Positions 14,805-16,318 of a DNA stretch of 16,318 bases are shown here, in pieces. Source of the DNA: Dehalococcoidales bacterium (lineage in GTDB: Bacteria; Chloroflexota; Dehalococcoidia; Dehalococcoidales; UBA2162). The translations under genes and the position numbers were made by a program. Each line of letters starts with the position of its first letter. Position 1 is the stretch's first letter. The stretch is taken from assembly GCA_016844285.1 (NCBI GenBank), contig JAENIS010000042.1, positions 1 to 16,318 of the forward strand, written 5' to 3'. The notes below the pieces were generated by a model, which saw nothing but the letters and a program-made list of their open reading frames with translations, was not told the origin of the DNA and did no database searches.

Positions 14805-15139
14805 GCACCGGCGTTATTAGATACCGCCAGCCCCAACCTTGCTATTCCACACCCAACGTCATCAAATATGTAGACATGTACCGGCAATCTGTCCTTCGCC
14901 TTCTTTAGTCGTGGATTGACCAATGTCGGTAAAGAAGTGGTGACACGAATTGGTTACAAATCTTCGACATTTCGCGACATGGAAATCAACGTTTTGGGGA
15001 TAGACGGCCGACCCTAAGCTTAGTAATCTATAAGCAGTAGATGGGTTTACAGGTTGAGATGCCGTCCAATCGGTTCTACGAGAAACAAACCGTTGAGAGT
15101 GTCGATAAAAGAGTTACTCGATAGTGAATGAGGTATATG
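14805..15139. other. Intergenic gap of 335 bases with repeated CGACAT motifs
   Basis: No gene is seen here. AATGTCG at 14922-14928 and CGACATT at 14965-14971 are inverted repeats, and CGACAT recurs at 14975-14980, so a regulator site is possible. A chance frame of about 46 codons from about 14873 to 15017 lacks a convincing start. A GAGG at 15130-15133 serves as ribosome site for the next gene. Confidence 0.4.
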
Positions 15140-16099
15140 ATGCTAGAACAGTTAGGTTCAATAAAAAGCGAGAAGGGTTTTACTTTACTGACGTTAGCCA
15201 TGGGCCTGGGGATTGTGGCCATCCTCGGTGGCGCCATCACCATTGCGACCATCCAGATGTTTCGGGGGGCCAGTTACAATCAAGTCGCGCTGGCTCCCTC
15301 CGCCGGGCAGTTCAAGCAGGCAGGTGAAAAAATCGGTACTGCCAGGGTGCAGATTGAGGAAAATCCCATCCGGATGACCACACAGACGGTTAAATTTGCC
15401 ATTGTGTCCACTAATGGTAGTGTCACTGTGGGTGGCAATGCCCAGGTGACCTCCGACCCCTCGTTGATAACCAGGGGTGGCATCTATGCTGCTGGTAATG
15501 TCATCGTGAGCGGCAGTGCCAGTGTACAGGCTGATGTTACCGCCACTGGGACTATTAGCGGTTTAGAGCATATTACCGGAGTCCCCAGGGCGGGTTATGC
15601 CCCGGGACTGGTATTCTTCTCCGATGCCGAAATTACGACCATGGTTCAGCAATACCGTACCGAGGCGCAGGCGGGAGGCACCTATAATGGCGACTATAGC
15701 GTTAACAATGACCAGAATTTGGGACCTCTTTACATCAATGGCGACATTAAAGCTACTAAAGGGGATATAACGCTGACCGGGACGGTATATGTTACTGGTG
15801 CAGTTAATATAAATGGTCAAGCCACTTTCAGCGGCTCGGGAACCATCGTTGCCGTGGGTGATATTGACTTGCGTGGTAAGGGGACGTTTACCCCTGACCC
15901 TGGTCATACCCCGATAATTTTCTCCACCAATGGGGATATTACTTGTAAGGGCAACAGTGGCGTAGAAAAGGCACCCGGTGTGCTTTATGCCCCACGGGGG
16001 GACATCGCTCTGGGTGGTAACACCAGCTTATACGGTTCGGCCATGGCCAGGACTGTTTCCAGCACCGGAAGTTCGGTTATCTACCCCTTCGCCCAGTAG
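15140..16099 (+). CDS. Prepilin-like protein with repetitive beta-helix-like body
   Basis: A 319-residue protein of the type IV pilin/pseudopilin kind by its N-terminus: 'EKGFTLLTLAMGLGIVAILG' has a G-F prepilin peptidase site at residues 13-14 and a hydrophobic helix. The conserved Glu at position 5 of the mature chain is replaced by Thr. The rest is unlike a normal pilin. Short Gly/Ser/Thr-rich repeats of 'GDI', 'GNVIVSG', 'GDITLTGTVYVTGAV' type and 'GTIVAVGDIDLRGKG' recur, as in bactofilin-like or right-handed beta-helix polymers. The ATG at 15140 is preferred because GAGGT (15131-15135) lies a few bases before it. An ATG at 15128 or 15137 would add up to four residues. It probably acts at the cell surface as an appendage or matrix protein. 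The gene product and partners are not known. Confidence 0.72.
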   Translation: MLEQLGSIKSEKGFTLLTLAMGLGIVAILGGAITIATIQMFRGASYNQVALAPSAGQFKQAGEKIGTARVQIEENPIRMTTQTVKFAIVSTNGSVTVGGNAQVTSDPSLITRGGIYAAGNVIVSGSASVQADVTATGTISGLEHITGVPRAGYAPGLVFFSDAEITTMVQQYRTEAQAGGTYNGDYSVNNDQNLGPLYINGDIKATKGDITLTGTVYVTGAVNINGQATFSGSGTIVAVGDIDLRGKGTFTPDPGHTPIIFSTNGDITCKGNSGVEKAPGVLYAPRGDIALGGNTSLYGSAMARTVSSTGSSVIYPFAQ

Positions 16100-16256
16100 C
16101 CCGGGCTATACCAAACTACTGAGTGAGTTGAAATGGGAAATCACAGTCAACAGGATTGACAGAGGAGGTGAAACAGCAGATTTGTTTTTTACGATTACTT
16201 CGTCACAGTAACATTTGTTTAAGGTATCAGGGCAAACCAAGAGAGGTAATGAGACC

Positions 16257-16318
16257 GTGAAACCCCTAATCAGCAAGTTTAAAAAGTGGTTCATCCTTTC
16301 CCGGAAGGATGGGGAGCA
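16257..16318 (+). CDS. 5' end of a further gene, possibly another prepilin (cut by window edge)
   Basis: A GTG at 16257 follows GAGAGG (16241-16246) by 10 bases and opens a frame to the window end: 'MKPLISKFKKWFILSRKDGE', 20 codons. A short basic leader of this kind often precedes the G-F-T-L cleavage site of prepilins, and the previous gene is prepilin-like, so a pilin-type product is a reasonable guess. The diagnostic site lies beyond the edge and is not seen. An ATG at 16248 meets a stop after three codons. Confidence 0.45.
   Translation, partial: MKPLISKFKKWFILSRKDGE

Noticed and set aside
14873..15017. Plus-strand frame of about 46 codons between the response regulator and the prepilin-like gene
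   Set aside because: There is no ATG or GTG start with a ribosome site, and no recognisable family.

Overview
The window looks like a chromosomal segment of a bacterium of moderate GC content, most plausibly an uncultured Chloroflexota of the Dehalococcoidia type. That placement is inference. It rests on the overall gene style (family 5 solute-binding lipoprotein, stand-alone amidase, CaiB/BaiF CoA-transferases, an iron-sulfur aldo/keto reductase) and on the abundance of short palindromic interspersed repeats. No rRNA, tRNA, CRISPR array or complete insertion sequence was seen.

Layout. Positions 1-77 hold the 5' end of an IS630-type transposase on the minus strand, cut by the window edge. 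A minus-strand lipoprotein gene for an oligopeptide-type ABC transporter follows (261-1970), with a strong intrinsic terminator at 193-227. A roughly 310-bp miniature transposable element with a 9-10 bp direct repeat at its borders fills 2198-2510. A two-gene minus-strand operon encodes a LOG-family nucleotide phosphoribohydrolase and a shortened pyruvate kinase that lacks the B domain (2592-4440). Between it and a minus-strand amidase (4886-6286) lies a plus-strand unit with a consensus promoter, a leader of about 260 nt that contains a 30-codon ORF with a near-perfect Shine-Dalgarno, and a strong terminator. It does not belong to any RNA family I recognise and is the most interesting item here. 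A second, inverted copy of the miniature element sits at 6434-6623.

From 6746 on, a DUF1893-like gene and an aldo/keto reductase with eight C-terminal cysteines form a plus-strand pair, convergent with rarA (8335-9678, minus). Two CaiB/BaiF family CoA-transferases follow a leader with a promoter and hairpin (10063-12486). Both have a residue other than Asp at the usual catalytic position, so they may form a heteromeric enzyme. After a palindromic repeat and a broken ORF comes a NarX/LiaS-like histidine kinase with a LuxR-type response regulator (13000-14804). The window closes with a protein that joins a prepilin-like N-terminus to a repetitive beta-helix-like body (15140-16099) and the first 20 codons of a further gene.

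Functionally the window mixes central and acyl-CoA metabolism (pyruvate kinase, CoA-transferases, amidase, aldo/keto reductase), peptide or solute uptake, DNA repair (RarA), signalling and surface appendages. Apart from the short operons noted, there is no single pathway linking the genes.
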